DNA of 64,000 bases, from NCBI RefSeq assembly GCF_918797505.1, contig NC_092797.1:33369372-33433371 (forward strand), in the 5' to 3' direction. Made by a program: the position numbers and the translations under genes. The stretch comes from Bemisia tabaci (lineage: Eukaryota; Arthropoda; Insecta; Hemiptera; Aleyrodidae). Within the stretch, counting starts at the first letter, position 1; every line of letters begins with the position of its first letter. Below the pieces are notes generated by a model. That model worked only from the letters and a program-made list of their open reading frames with translations. It did no database searches and was not told where the DNA came from. This document shows positions 45,693-56,229 of this stretch, piece by piece.

Positions 45693-46360
45693 AAAAATTA
45701 TTTTTGATTTAAGACCCCTTTTACTGTTATAGCTTGGAAATGCACGAAATTTTCGTTCTACATAAAATTTTGAGGAGAAACCAATATGAGCCGGGCTGTT
45801 TTTTTTCACACCATGTCGAGATGAGGTTCGATTATACAGATGTGGAGCATTATTTTTCAAATTTTTAAACATATAATGATGAATTTCAGATGACGATTTG
45901 CTAACCAAGCCGTATCGCCGAGATGGGGACGGTCAACACCAGCGCATCCCAGAACGAAGATGTCAAGCGAAGGCTTCTAGCTGCCAATCTTCCGTGTACA
46001 GCCCCCGCACATTTTTGACGTCGCGGCGGCGCGGCGCGGTGGCGCGATAGCTTATATTGCGCAGTTTTATTGTCATCTGTAATCAATTAACACCGAGTAC
46101 TTCGTATTTGTAACGGGAAGGGTGGGCGGTGGGGTGAGGAGTATGTAAGAGTCCGTGACCCCAGACCGTTCGACGCCTTCCATCCCTCTTCACCGAGATC
46201 ACGTCCTCAAAAGATGACGCTGCAGTTCTCGGTTCTCGCTCTTGCCAACATCGTGATCCATGATGCAGAGAAACTTTAAATTCTGAAAAATTACTGGCAC
46301 TTCAGTTGGACATACTTATGCTTGAAGGAATTATCAAGAGACATCAAAAAGACCCACGAG
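45693..46360. other. no gene seen
   Basis: Includes a GC patch near 46020-46050 (GCGGCGGCGCGGCGCGG). No frame recognised. Confidence 0.4.
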
Positions 46361-46635
46361 GCGCATAATATGGATTGCATTTCGCAAAAAGGAACCAATA
46401 GCGTTCCAATGTCGCCAAGATTGTGCAACTATTTTTACCGTGCAAGTATCAACTGACCATCGAATCTAGTTATATCTTTACTCCCAATAAACTGTAAATT
46501 CACAACGAAAATTACCTGGGTAAACAAATTTCGCATGACTTTAGTAATTTTATTACAAAGAATGTATATTGCACAATCCTAGCAACATTGGAATGCTCTT
46601 GGTTCCTTTTTGAAAATTGCATTCCATATTATGCA
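46361..46635. mobile_element. family M foldback element
   Basis: Inverted arms of about 65 bp: GCATAATATGGATTGCATTT then AAAAAGGAACCAATAGCG and TTCCAATGT, and the complement at the right end. The AAAAAGGAACCA motif is shared with O and N ends. No ORF. Confidence 0.8.
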
Positions 46636-48432
46636 CGAAGTGCACACTGTTATGTATATACTCCCTTCTTCGTGGAAATCTTTTGTGCCTCCTTTGTGAT
46701 ATCATTGTGTTCCTGATGTGTTAGCATCAGTGCGTCCGTTTCAACCCCTAGCGTTTGACCCAATACATTGAAACCATCGAAGGAACAAAAGCCAAGTTGC
46801 AGAAAGCAACGACATAGTTGAAATTTATCTACAGTATAATTGAACTTAATTAAATTTAGACTTGAACACGTTACCACTTCATTTTTTCACATTTTCATTG
46901 CAGGTTCCTGCAGCATCTGCACTGATCAGAGAAAATAAAATAATAACCTTCGCCTTTTTACATTGGAAACTGAAAGTAGAGAAAATATTTATTCTGAATA
47001 TCCACTGAAAAATTGCTTAGCTGAAACATTAGTATTCTTGAAGTTGCCATCGAGAGTTTTCCTTCCTCTTCTTCCTCTTAGGAACATGAAAAAAAAACTT
47101 GGGTTACGCAAGATAGTCGCTTAGAAAAAGGAGCATCATTCATGATCGAAGAAAAATGTTTGTTGGCGGCAAGATCAAGGAATTTTTTTTTTTTTAGTGT
47201 AGATTGCCTGCAAGAAGAGCCTCCATACTGCAATTTTTTTCAATGAATTTAAAAGTTCATGCCGAAAAAGTTGCAAAAAATGAAAACGCAGTATAATTAA
47301 AACTTATTCGTTGAGACCTTGCAATTTATTCCGATTTAAGCAACTTGGAAATCGACTCAGCGCAAGGAGCCGTGCATCTCTTTTTAATGTCAATTTGTTG
47401 CCTTGATTTGTGTATGTGTTAGCTTTTTCGGTTGGCTCAAGATTAAGAGATCCCTAAAACGGGAGAGGACGTAAAAAATGGCCGGCCGTTGACTCGCTAG
47501 GCTGAGTGTATCGGCCAGGTCACTTACTGGGGGAGCATTTTGGGGTTTCGATACATTTTTCCCGATCGGGGGTCGGCCCAATAAGAATCAATGAAATGCT
47601 TTTCGGAGAAATTGGAATGAGTTTCTCACTCTCCCTCCTTTCATGTCCAGTGCTTTTTTCTGGAATTGGGAGGATTTATTCTCACATTCTCCCTTGAACG
47701 CGGTCCATTACAATACGCAACGGCGATTTTACGCGCTCGAGAGTCGTTTCGAATAATTTCTGTCGGTATAGTGTTTTTATTGTTCCTCTTTTTTAGGCCC
47801 CCTCGACTAAAGAGAACGCTCGTGGACAGTCAATCCTGGGGTTTTATGGACCTTGAAAAACTACCCGTGATATATATATCGCGAGTCGTGACCTAATTGA
47901 AACGGCCCGACAAAATATATCGGTGCAGGGAAGGCCTCCCCCTCTGGGAGAACATTTTACTTTCACTCTAGTTCACAAGCTCTGGTAAAAAAAATGTCTT
48001 ATCAATGAAAGCACCACGTTTCTCCAAGACGATTGCTCTATTTAGAGAATCTTGCTCTGTTATCGAAGAAATGAACGGAGTATATTCTAATAAGGGGAAG
48101 AGAAATGGATTTTAGAGGTCAGCAGGGATTTTTCGCGACGATTGAGTCCGTGAACTCATCAAGTTCGACGTCATTAGCATGACCAGATCACACGCTACCT
48201 GACGGACGTAAGGACGCATCTGAAATACCTTGTGAGCCCTGTGCTATACATATTATTATAGGTACTATTATATATGTACTATATATTATATATTATATGT
48301 ACTATTCATATAAATGCATGCTTTCTCGGGCTCTTGGATGATTCGATATATACCCTCACGTCAGAGGAGCGACGAGCTGTGCCTAGTTGGTTTCCTGTAA
48401 AAATACAAAGCGAAAACTTTTTGGCGCTCTAA
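46636..48432. other. no gene seen
   Basis: 1.8 kb without an assigned family. AT-only microsatellite-like DNA at 48250-48320. A donor-like CCA|GTAAGTGAC on the minus strand near 47525 has no convincing exon. Confidence 0.4.
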
Positions 48433-48705
48433 TGTCATTGAAGCGCTAGGTTCAGAAAGGACATTTTTTGGGTGCGGTGTTTCCAGATCTTCGTTGCGTT
48501 TCATCCCCTAAAATTAAAGTAAATGCATGAAATTCGTTAAAACTTTGACGGCATTTCCTTTGTGCTTTTCTAATGCTAAAGACTAAACATTTCAGAAAAT
48601 TTGCTCAATAGTTTCCTCTCTAAAGTATAAATTCGCAGTAGGGATCTCTCATTCAGAAACATCAGAACCAAGAAATACTATATCAGCATCCAACGCCTCA
48701 ATGGA
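48433..48705. mobile_element. family T foldback (copy 2), decayed
   Basis: The left arm GTTCAGAAAGGACATTTTTT then GGGTGCGGTGTTTCC matches copy 1. The right arm (ATCAGAACCAAGAAATACTA) is a weak complement. Probably an older insertion. Confidence 0.55.
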
Positions 48706-49030
48706 GAATTTGCAGGTATCTTGAATTTGATGCGTTTCGTGTTTGAGTGGAAACTACTAAATGAACTAAACACGAGGATACCGTTGGTTCATACATTGAG
48801 CAATTTTTGGAGGAGGTATGAGATTTTAACCGAATCTGCTAAAATACATAGTTTTAAATGGGAAATACCGCTAGATGACGTCTCTAAGCGGTTAGTTTTC
48901 TTAATTTTAAATCTATTTTCATACTATTACCGATAATAGAAAAAGATTCTAAAAAATTCTGCATAGTTAGCACTTTGAGCATTCTCAGATGAAAACACAA
49001 AAAATTGGCGTGCAAAGTCTCCATTACCTT

Positions 49031-49268
49031 CACTGGAAAAAAAAAAACAAAAAAACATTGGATCTAGAGTTCAGACTCTTGAAAACATTGACAAGAAAAA
49101 GGACTCTTGATTCAATCAGATTTAAGCTTAAATCAAAAGGAAATCCGCTCAAATTAGGAGTCTTGGTTCTTGATTTAAGCTTAAATCTGATTGAATCAAG
49201 AGTATTTTTTCTTGTCGATGTTTTTAAGAGTCTGGACTCTAGATCCAATGTGTTTTTTTTTTCCAGTG
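49031..49268. mobile_element. family B foldback (copy 5)
   Basis: 238 bp from CACTGGAAAAAAAAAAACAA to TTTTTTTTTTCCAGTG. Arms TTGGATCTAGAGTTCAGACT / AGTCTGGACTCTAGATCCAA. Best-preserved copy with copy 2. Long frames on both strands come from the palindrome. Confidence 0.85.
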
Positions 49269-50162
49269 TTCTTTTGTATAAGATAGGACGAATTACTAGT
49301 GGGATAGTAGGTTTTAGCTTCCTGTGTATGCACGTCATAAAATAGTGAACAAAGATAGGGATGAACTTAAGAGACCCTACGAGAGGCATCTCTCAGCGAA
49401 TGTTACAGAATCTCTCAACGGGGGCGGGGTAGTTTCAAACCTCCAAGCCGTTCCGTATCCACGCAGGAAAAGTGAAAAATCATGTCAAGCCCGCTCATTC
49501 ACGCACTAAAGCCCGTCAATATCTGCATCCGTCGATGTTAAATCCAACATACCGGATGATCCCCCGCCTCCGTAAGGATGCCTGTATCCCGGGGCTCACC
49601 CGGTGACGGAAATGCTCGGTTTAGCATCGACGGCTCCATCTCGGAACGATGTTTTTGTCACGTAGGATGTCCCTTGTGCACTGACCTCGTTGATCAGAGA
49701 GATTGCTCCTCGTAAATCAGAACGGTAGAGAACTCCTCAAACTGCTTCCACCTGCTAATAGCGAGGGTGCCGGGGAAAAAAGTGATGAATGACGCGAAAA
49801 GAGGCATTTTCTCATGCACTGCTGGTGCGTCTGGGCTGCGCCGCGATGACTGAGATATAACAGCTGTGCTAAGTATCAAAGGAGAAGACGGACCCGGGGA
49901 CTCACACAACGCCACGGGTCGGCTCTTCCATTGCCATATAGTGCAGTTCCCACTTTCGGTGACTCATTTTCGTTTGGAAATCGGGGTGCACCCCATGGCT
50001 GCTGCGCAGCCGAACTACTAGAAGACGCTCAGTTACGCTTCCTAGATCGTATTTCGAAAATATAAGGAGAATTGGAGCATCTAGAGGCTATGAAATACCG
50101 ATACATGCAGATATAAAGAAAATGTGCAATTATACCCCAAAAATGAAATATAAGTACCATTT
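49269..50162. other. no gene seen
   Basis: Moderate GC. No family or recognisable coding frame. Confidence 0.4.
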
Positions 50163-50393
50163 GGGTGTATTACTATCAAACGGAACTAAGCGCCATCCGG
50201 GGAGGAAGGGAGAGGGGGGCTTGGATTGGCGGGTGTTGCGGAACGCGATGCTTGTTTCATCCCATACTCGCAATGCTTTTCCATGGCGCTTAGTTCCGTT
50301 TGACAGAACGCGCTGTCCGGGATTCTAAAATCCTCAAAAGGAACTCAATTTGGCCTTTAGTTCCGTTTGACAGAAATACGTCCATTTATATAG
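50163..50393. mobile_element. family H MITE (copy 4), larger variant
   Basis: Left GTATTACTATCAAACGGAAC, right GTTCCGTTTGACAGAAATAC then GTCC. An additional inner end (TTAGTTCCGTTTGACAGAAC) at about 50290 suggests one element inserted in or fused to another. Longer than the ~120-bp copies. Confidence 0.6.
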
Positions 50394-50858
50394 TTGTTTG
50401 GGGGTATGCTCTCAACTAAGCTGCCAAAACCCCTCAGCACGCTTCAAATAGGCGGACACCTCTGACGGGGGGGGGGGGGCGTAAAGGGGGTCCGAGGGCC
50501 TCCCCCAGAAATTGCTTAAATTTTTGAAGCCCCTCTCCCCCCCACCATGGGATCCGCCTTTGATATCTCTTATCTTTGAGGGGCCGCTTCTCTGGGTCAT
50601 AATTTGGCAACCTCTCCTTAGACATTCTTTGCAGATATTTAAATCACACTACCTGCCTGAACGTGGTGCCATGTGCGTATTACTTCCAATTTTCAATATT
50701 ACTGGAATTCTTCCATTATGGACACGGTCCTCCCTGGAAATTTTGGCAGGTCTCCGCCAAATATCCATTCGAGTTGCCTTCAATAATTCTCGGGTTGGCT
50801 TCGAGGCCACACCTTACTACCTTAATACGGAGTTCCTCTGGTAATACGGGATATATCG
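50394..50858. other. no gene seen; G homopolymer
   Basis: Contains a run of about 13 G near 50467-50479. Proline-rich frames on the other strand come from that run. Confidence 0.4.
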
Positions 50859-51023
50859 CAGTGGCGTGGCGTGACTTGAGATGTATCGATTGGTATGCCA
50901 TTTAAACCTATGGTAAAGAATCGATTATTAAGGTGTTCGCTCCAAACGCTCTGATAATCGATCTTTTTCCATAGGTTTAAATGGCGAAACAATCGATAAA
51001 TCGCAAAGCACGCTACGCCACTG
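50859..51023. mobile_element. family F hAT-like MITE, TSD ATATATCG
   Basis: 165 bp with ends CAGTGGCGTGGCGTG / CACGCTACGCCACTG, flanked by the exact 8-bp repeat ATATATCG (50851-50858 and 51024-51031). The centre is changed (GTGTTCGCTCCAAACGC). Second copy with a perfect hAT-length duplication. Confidence 0.9.
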
Positions 51024-51031
51024 ATATATCG

Positions 51032-51672
51032 TATCTCTTTTTCCAATGAGCCGTGGAAATCACAGAGTCATAAGGACCACAGGGACTCCTTGGAACTTGA
51101 GATATGCCCTCACGTCAGAAGAACGACGAGAGGGCACGATAATTTTTACGACCTTGCTTCGATATGTTTTACCTCGAGGGTGATTTTGCCTGACCCCATG
51201 ATGTGTGTTGGTGGCCGAGCTTTCCAAGTTGAGTAATCTCCTCGTAGGAGAAAAAGGACAAGGAGGTGGGGGTGGGAATTCGAAGGATAATCGAATCGGA
51301 AAAAGGGTAAATATGGCAACGGGGCGGTTGCTTGACACAGCGAACAGCGGCGTGACTAACCCGCTCTCCGTGTCCGAGTCGGAGCTCTCATTAGAGGGCG
51401 GTAATGCTTTCGAGTTTTTTGTCGCTCCGGCCTCTGGCTCCGCTCGAAATGAGCATAATCGCGGGTGGATCTGTTGAAGAATTCGAGTGGTCGCCGGCTC
51501 GACTCCGGGGCCCGGCCACGTTTTCCACCGTGCGTAGCGCAGCCTCGCCCCCCACCCCTACCCCTGACGTCGGGGTGAATGAATAAGGCGCTTTCAAGAG
51601 CAGCCAGGAGCCACAAGTTTTATTTTCGAGAGGATATAAAACACAGGAGCAGGCAGCTGAAGCAGATTAACT
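51032..51672. other. GC-rich spacer, no gene seen
   Basis: 51330-51590 is GC-rich with frames open on both strands. None has a domain. Confidence 0.4.
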
Positions 51673-51792
51673 GGACGCATTTCCGCCAAACGGAACTACG
51701 TGCATCAAGACATGAGCCCTGAGACCTGTAAGAGTATATGCATGGCAGGGCTCACGTTATAGTGCATATGGTTCCGTTTGACAGAAACGTCC
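51673..51792. mobile_element. family H MITE (copy 2)
   Basis: 120 bp from GGACGCATTTCCGCCAAACG to GTTTGACAGAAACGTCC, flanked by AACT on both sides (51669-51672 and 51793-51796). Interior ACATGAGCCCTGAGA / CAGGGCTCACG is itself inverted. Confidence 0.8.
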
Positions 51793-51829
51793 AACTGGGA
51801 ATGCAGCCGAGAGCAATTAACAGGCTCGA

Positions 51830-52300
51830 ATGTCACATTTTTGGCGGAAATGGGATGAGGATGCTACAATGTTGCCAGATGGTGCCCTCCGCCGGGCGAC
51901 ACCACCGTCGGAGCCGGCGGTGGATGATGAGCGGGTGGTAACACTGGGATGGCCACTTGCCAGCGGCTCCGGCATCCAGTCCTTCAAGGTCACAGCAACT
52001 AACCCACCGCCACCGCAACTTCAGTGCCCTACCAACATGCACTTTACACTTGCCCCGGAACCCCCGCCCCCCTCCGGGGCCCGGCCCGGCTCGGGTCCCC
52101 CTGTCTGCAACTCCTATGCGCAGGTATGCACGCAGCGCCTCTACAATCACGACCTATTCCTCAACCCGCCGGGGTTGGGTTTCCCATCAGACGATCCAGA
52201 AAATACACGATGCAAACTGCTACAGCTTGAACTGAAAAAATTCCGGTTTGTAAAAGAAAATGAAAAGTCGAACACTCCAGGAATAATGTGCGCAATCTAA
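51830..52300 (+). other. GC-rich open segment, coding status unclear
   Basis: A 156-codon plus-strand frame runs through a GC island at 51880-52190, rich in proline (PPPPQ, EPPPPSG), with a possible donor CGCAG|GTATGC near 52124. Frames in the other phases, and one on the minus strand, are open too, which weakens the case. No domain recognised. Confidence 0.2.
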
Positions 52301-52332
52301 AGCGCAAGAATTTTAATTGTGTGCGGCAGAAA

Positions 52333-52650
52333 TAGTCCGATTGACCGGAAATTCTAGCAGCCACAGTAGTGCATTCGTCGCTGACTGATAGCATAGTCAA
52401 TCAGGCATTTTACGTAGTGAACTATTGAACTGCATTTTACAATTAGGAACTACAATTTCTTGCTCATCCGTAAAAACACATATGTCTACATGAATTTGTC
52501 CGATTGACCGGAAATTCTAGCAGCCACAACAGTGCATTTATCGCTGACTGATACTCAATCAGACATTTTATGTAGAGAACAATTGGTCTGCATTTTGCAA
52601 TTAGGAACTATAATCTCTTGCTCATCCATAAAAACACTTATGGCTGCAGA
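52333..52650. repeat. tandem duplication, period ~164 bp
   Basis: Units at 52335-52495 and 52498-52650 share GTCCGATTGACCGGAAATTC, TAGCAGCCACA, TCGCTGACTGATA, then CTGCATTTT(A/G)CAATTAGG and CTTGCTCATCC(G/A)TAAAAAC. About 85% identical. A stretch at 52687-52725 is complementary to part of the unit. Confidence 0.85.
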
Positions 52651-53180
52651 GAAACTAACGGTACATACGCTGTTTTTAAACTAAGCCAGAAATTGCAGTT
52701 CCTACATTGCAAAACGTAGTCAAATAGGCCTGAACAAGCATCCAAGTACGAGCAGGAATCTCATTGAACGAATCCTCCATTATCCGAAAAATTGGCAATA
52801 TTCATCGAAGAATTTCTAAAGAATTTCTAAGAGAAAATTCTCCAAAATCGAAAAAATTTTACGTTAGATTTCATGAAATGGGCCCGATTCATTTCACGTC
52901 AGGGAAGACAGCAGTAAGTACTTTCTGCATTCTAGCTTGGCCCATGAGCGTGGTAACGTTCTGGACGAGCAGCAAACTAGAAAGTTAGAAATTGGCAAAA
53001 ACGGGTGAGAATTTTCACGGATAGCAATACCCACTCTCGCAGAGTAACGTGGACTTACTGCTGTTTCGTCTGAAATTATGTCAATTTTCACGAACTTACC
53101 GTTTCTCACAACCATCGATTTCTAAAATTAGGACGAATCTTACGTGGTCCAGGCACACTCCCCTCGATGGGCACAAGAAG
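52651..53180. other. no gene seen
   Basis: AT-rich spacer; no frame or new repeat. Confidence 0.45.
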
Positions 53181-53184
53181 TACA

Positions 53185-53438
53185 CTGCCGCGCTACGGGA
53201 AAACGTCGTATGAACATTCGAGAGTTGCCAAATGTATCCAGATGAAATATGTATTTTTAAAGGCAAATTATGCTTATTTTCCCTTGAAATTTTCCGATAT
53301 TTATAGAATAATTGCAAACAGAATTGCCTAAAAAATTTAAAGAAAAATTATGAAAATTTTCCCATTAAATTCGTTTTTTATCGAAGGAAATTTGGCAGCG
53401 CCGAAAGGCTCGTGCGGCGTTCTTCCTTAGCACGGCAG
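53185..53438. mobile_element. family A foldback, TSD TACA
   Basis: 254 bp from CTGCCGCGCTACGGG to CTTCCTTAGCACGGCAG, flanked by exact TACA (53181-53184 and 53439-53442). Confidence 0.9.
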
Positions 53439-53442
53439 TACA

Positions 53443-53833
53443 TTTCAACCCATTTTGTTCTTTCCCGAAAAATGCAAGCCGTTTTTTAATTAAAAAAATT
53501 CCAACTTAGGAGCAAAAATAAAATAATTCCGTATAATTCTCCTGGCTATGGTCCGTAAGAAAATATCTCAATATCCTGAGGGGCGTCAAATTCACTGTTT
53601 GCAAATTTCGTTATTTAGCAAAGTGGGTGACAATTTTTTTCTCGGAACAGCCCTGGATTAAGATCTCTCGGCAAAGCAAACACAGTCTTAGAAGATCGAA
53701 AGGAGCATGCGCTGTGACAGCGGATAGAAGGACTATAGAACCAGGCATCACTAAAAAAATGAACCAGTTTATTTGAAAACCTTATATGTTCATTTTTCGA
53801 TGAACTCTGGTCTCTGTGACAATATCTATGTCC
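53443..53833. other. no gene seen
   Basis: 391-bp AT-rich spacer between two family A copies; nothing recognised. Confidence 0.45.
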
Positions 53834-53837
53834 TACG

Positions 53838-54090
53838 CTGCCGTGCTAAGGAAGAACGTCGTATGAACATTCGAGAGTTGCCAAGTTTCCTTCAATTCGA
53901 TGTTTATTTTTTAGGAAAGTTATGAATATTTTTCCTTGAAATTTTCAGGAACTTTAGGTGAAATTGCGAAGGAAATTATCCGAAAAATTGGACGGGAAAT
54001 ATTCATTAGTTTACCAGGAAATTCGTGTTTCATCAAAGGAAATTTGGCGACGCCAGATGGCTCATACGGCGTTCTTTCTTAGCACGGCAG
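53838..54090. mobile_element. family A foldback, TSD TACG
   Basis: 253 bp from CTGCCGTGCTAAGGAAGAAC to TTCTTAGCACGGCAG, flanked by exact TACG (53834-53837 and 54091-54094). One of the best-preserved copies, with arms complementary nearly end to end. Confidence 0.9.
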
Positions 54091-54233
54091 TACGGCTCCA
54101 AAACGACTATGCTTGGTTTTAACATCGCATCGAGCGATTCAAACAGCGATTCTGTGAAATTCGCTCGTGTTGGTGTATTATGCGCTTGAGTAATCCCGTC
54201 CGGCGAGTTGACACAGAGGCGAAACGATCTTAC

Positions 54234-54281
54234 TCTTGTTCCCTCGCCCCGATGGCCGATGGTGCCCACGGTGGTGCCCAG
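54234..54281 (-). CDS. candidate 48-bp internal exon, product unknown
   Basis: On the minus strand a GC-rich 48-bp block is bounded by an acceptor-like TTTTGATTTGCAG and a donor-like GTAAGATCG. Within it, one frame reads LGTTVGTIGHRGEGTR, with C or G at most third positions, unlike the AT-rich flanks. Length is a multiple of three, so both junctions are phase 0. A longer minus frame (54033-54425) runs through it but extends into the family A copy, so that reading is not credible as a whole. I do not recognise the protein. It could be chance in a GC patch. Confidence 0.3.
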
Positions 54282-54549
54282 CTGCAAATCAAAATTGACC
54301 TTGTGGCCATTTTGCGAAACCCCGGAGACGGCGCGCGAGTGCGAGTCACGAACGAAAATTAAATTATCCATTCTAATTGGACGCTCGTTATTAAATTTGT
54401 CATCGCAACGGAATAAGACATTCAAAGCGGGACACAGACCAATGATAGAGCTGAATTGTCAAATGTTAATTGGCGCTAAAGAAACGGACACCAACGGTGA
54501 GGAAAATGCACCGGTCCCCCCGGAGAATGCTCGGGGAAATCGTCGTTAG

Positions 54550-54777
54550 CGACTTCAGACGTTGCCAAATTTCCATATTTATAACGTCAATTTATAGGGA
54601 ATCTTGCAAATATTTCCCCTTCATATTTTTAGTGGATTTTATACGTAATCTGATCTTAAATATCTAAAAATTTTAAGGTAAATTTGTCACAAAATTGGTA
54701 CAATATTAACATTTAACTGGGGGTAAATTGGCAACGTTTGGATTTTCATACGGCGTTTATCTCCAGCAAAGCAGAAT
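54550..54777. mobile_element. family A foldback, divergent copy
   Basis: CTTCAGACGTTGCCAAATTT at the left and GGTAAATTGGCAACGTTTGG then CATACGGCGTTTATCTCCAG at the right match family A arms. The outer left terminus is missing or unrecognisable. Older copy. Confidence 0.6.
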
Positions 54778-55133
54778 GGATCCAAGGGAGAAGGAAATCA
54801 GATCAAATGCGCATGCGCTCGGTGTTGGCCGCTGGCCGCTGCCACGGCGAGGCGGGCCTTGAACGATTACCATTCACTCGCCTTTATTATATCCTCCCGT
54901 CCATTTTCTCGAACGTGAATACTTGCATGATTGTCTGAGCAAACTTACAAATCGCCCGAAGAAATTGAATTTTTCACCAGTGACGCGCGGCCGTGGTTTA
55001 TTTTTCCCGAGCTCAGCTGCTGAGCTTTTGTCCCACCATTCGAGAGAGAAACCCAATTAGACACTGACTCACTTCTGGCCGACGCGACATTGCTCCGCGC
55101 TGTTGGTGACCAGGAAATCGGGCCGTCGCACAG
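54778..55133. other. GC-rich spacer with NRF1-like palindrome
   Basis: TGCGCATGCGC at 54808-54818 matches the NRF1/EWG-type palindrome and lies in a GC-rich patch (54800-54870). No adjacent coding start is identified. Confidence 0.3.
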
Positions 55134-56229
55134 AGGATCGAGTCAATAGGAGAGGTCGGACAAAATTTGGAAACTTTAAACGCTTATAACTCCGTTTATA
55201 CAAAATTTAGAGGTTTTTAAAGTGGTTCCATCAGGGCCGGATTTACCTACTTGCCGCCCCCTTCTCATTCGTTTTGAAACATCAATGAAAACCATCAAAG
55301 GAACGTGCCAGCGGGGGAGGGGTGCATGAGACGCGTTTACTGGTGTTGAACACATTTTTTGGGAAAGCCCTGTCAACACTACTAGCAAAAGTTCACGGAA
55401 CTTTGCGCGAAAGTTTAGCAAGAGTTAAATTTCGTAAACCTATCTCTGTGTGGACAAGGCCTTCCATTCATAAGAAATGAACGAAAAAATTATGAAAGAA
55501 CAAACATAAATGTGGATTAATGATTTTAACTTCCGCCGCCGCGCCTCGCAGACCGCACTGTGTTTGACGCAATGCGTGAAGTATTCACGCAATCTTGTAG
55601 GCGCCATGCGTCTCTCGCTGATCGCACGGTGTTTGCCGCAATGCGTGAGGTATTCATGCATTCTTGTAAGCGCTATCCGTTTCACGCTGTCCGCAATGAC
55701 CGCACTGTGTTTTATGCAATGCGTGAAGTATTCGTGCAGTCTTGTAGGCGCTAATATGTGTTACATGCTGATCGCCGCGCCGAGGGCTTCTCCTTTTCAT
55801 CTCAAGTCCTCGTCATCATTTCTCTCTAGGTAAGTCGCGCCATTCCAGGCCTAATTGCGTGTTTGGTTTCTCTCTTAACTCGACTAAATAAAGGTGCTGC
55901 CTCTTGTATCACTGAAAGACGGCAAAAGTAGAAATTACTATACTCTCAGGAAATTAGAGATTTTTTCGCCTTTTCTCGTTTGTAATTTTTTATCTAAATC
56001 CGAATTTTTTTATACCTACATTTAAAAAAATTGCAAAATTTGCCGCCATGGGCCGCGGCCTATGTGGCCACCCCCTCAATCCGGCCCTGGGTTCCAGTGG
56101 TTTCCTCGCAACATTTTCAACTTGGAGCACCCCATGAAATGTAAAATACAACGAAATGAAAACTAAAATTTACGGTTTTAGTCGAAAATTTCATGTCCGA
56201 CCTCTCCAATTGACTCGACCCACTGTGCG
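55134..56229. mobile_element. family E foldback carrying family C (composite 2)
   Basis: E left arm 55134-55225 (GTCGCACAGAGGATCGAGTC, GGAGAGGTCGGAC) and right arm 56093-56229 (GTCCGACCTCTCCAATTGAC, CCCACTGTGCG). Family C sits between the same two E blocks as in composite 1, near AAAGTGGTT and GGTTTCCTCG, in the same relative orientation. Confidence 0.75.
55226..56092 (+). mobile_element. family C element (copy 3), nested in E
   Basis: Begins CAGGGCCGGATTTACCTACT and ends CTCAATCCGGCCCTGG. Three tandem modules (GCAATGCGTGA(A/G)(G)TATTC then CTTGTA(A/G)GCGC) start near 55567, 55634 and 55718. Repeated peptides such as MREVF...SCRR in these frames are due to the tandem DNA. Same orientation as copy 1. 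Confidence 0.75.

Noticed and set aside
49030..49389. Mirror-image open frames on both strands in family B
   Set aside because: Foldback DNA gives matching frames in both directions. Peptides are rich in K/L/F with no domain.
55510..55833. Repeated MREVF...SCRR peptides
   Set aside because: Produced by the tandem DNA module of family C. The unit length is variable, so the frame is not conserved.
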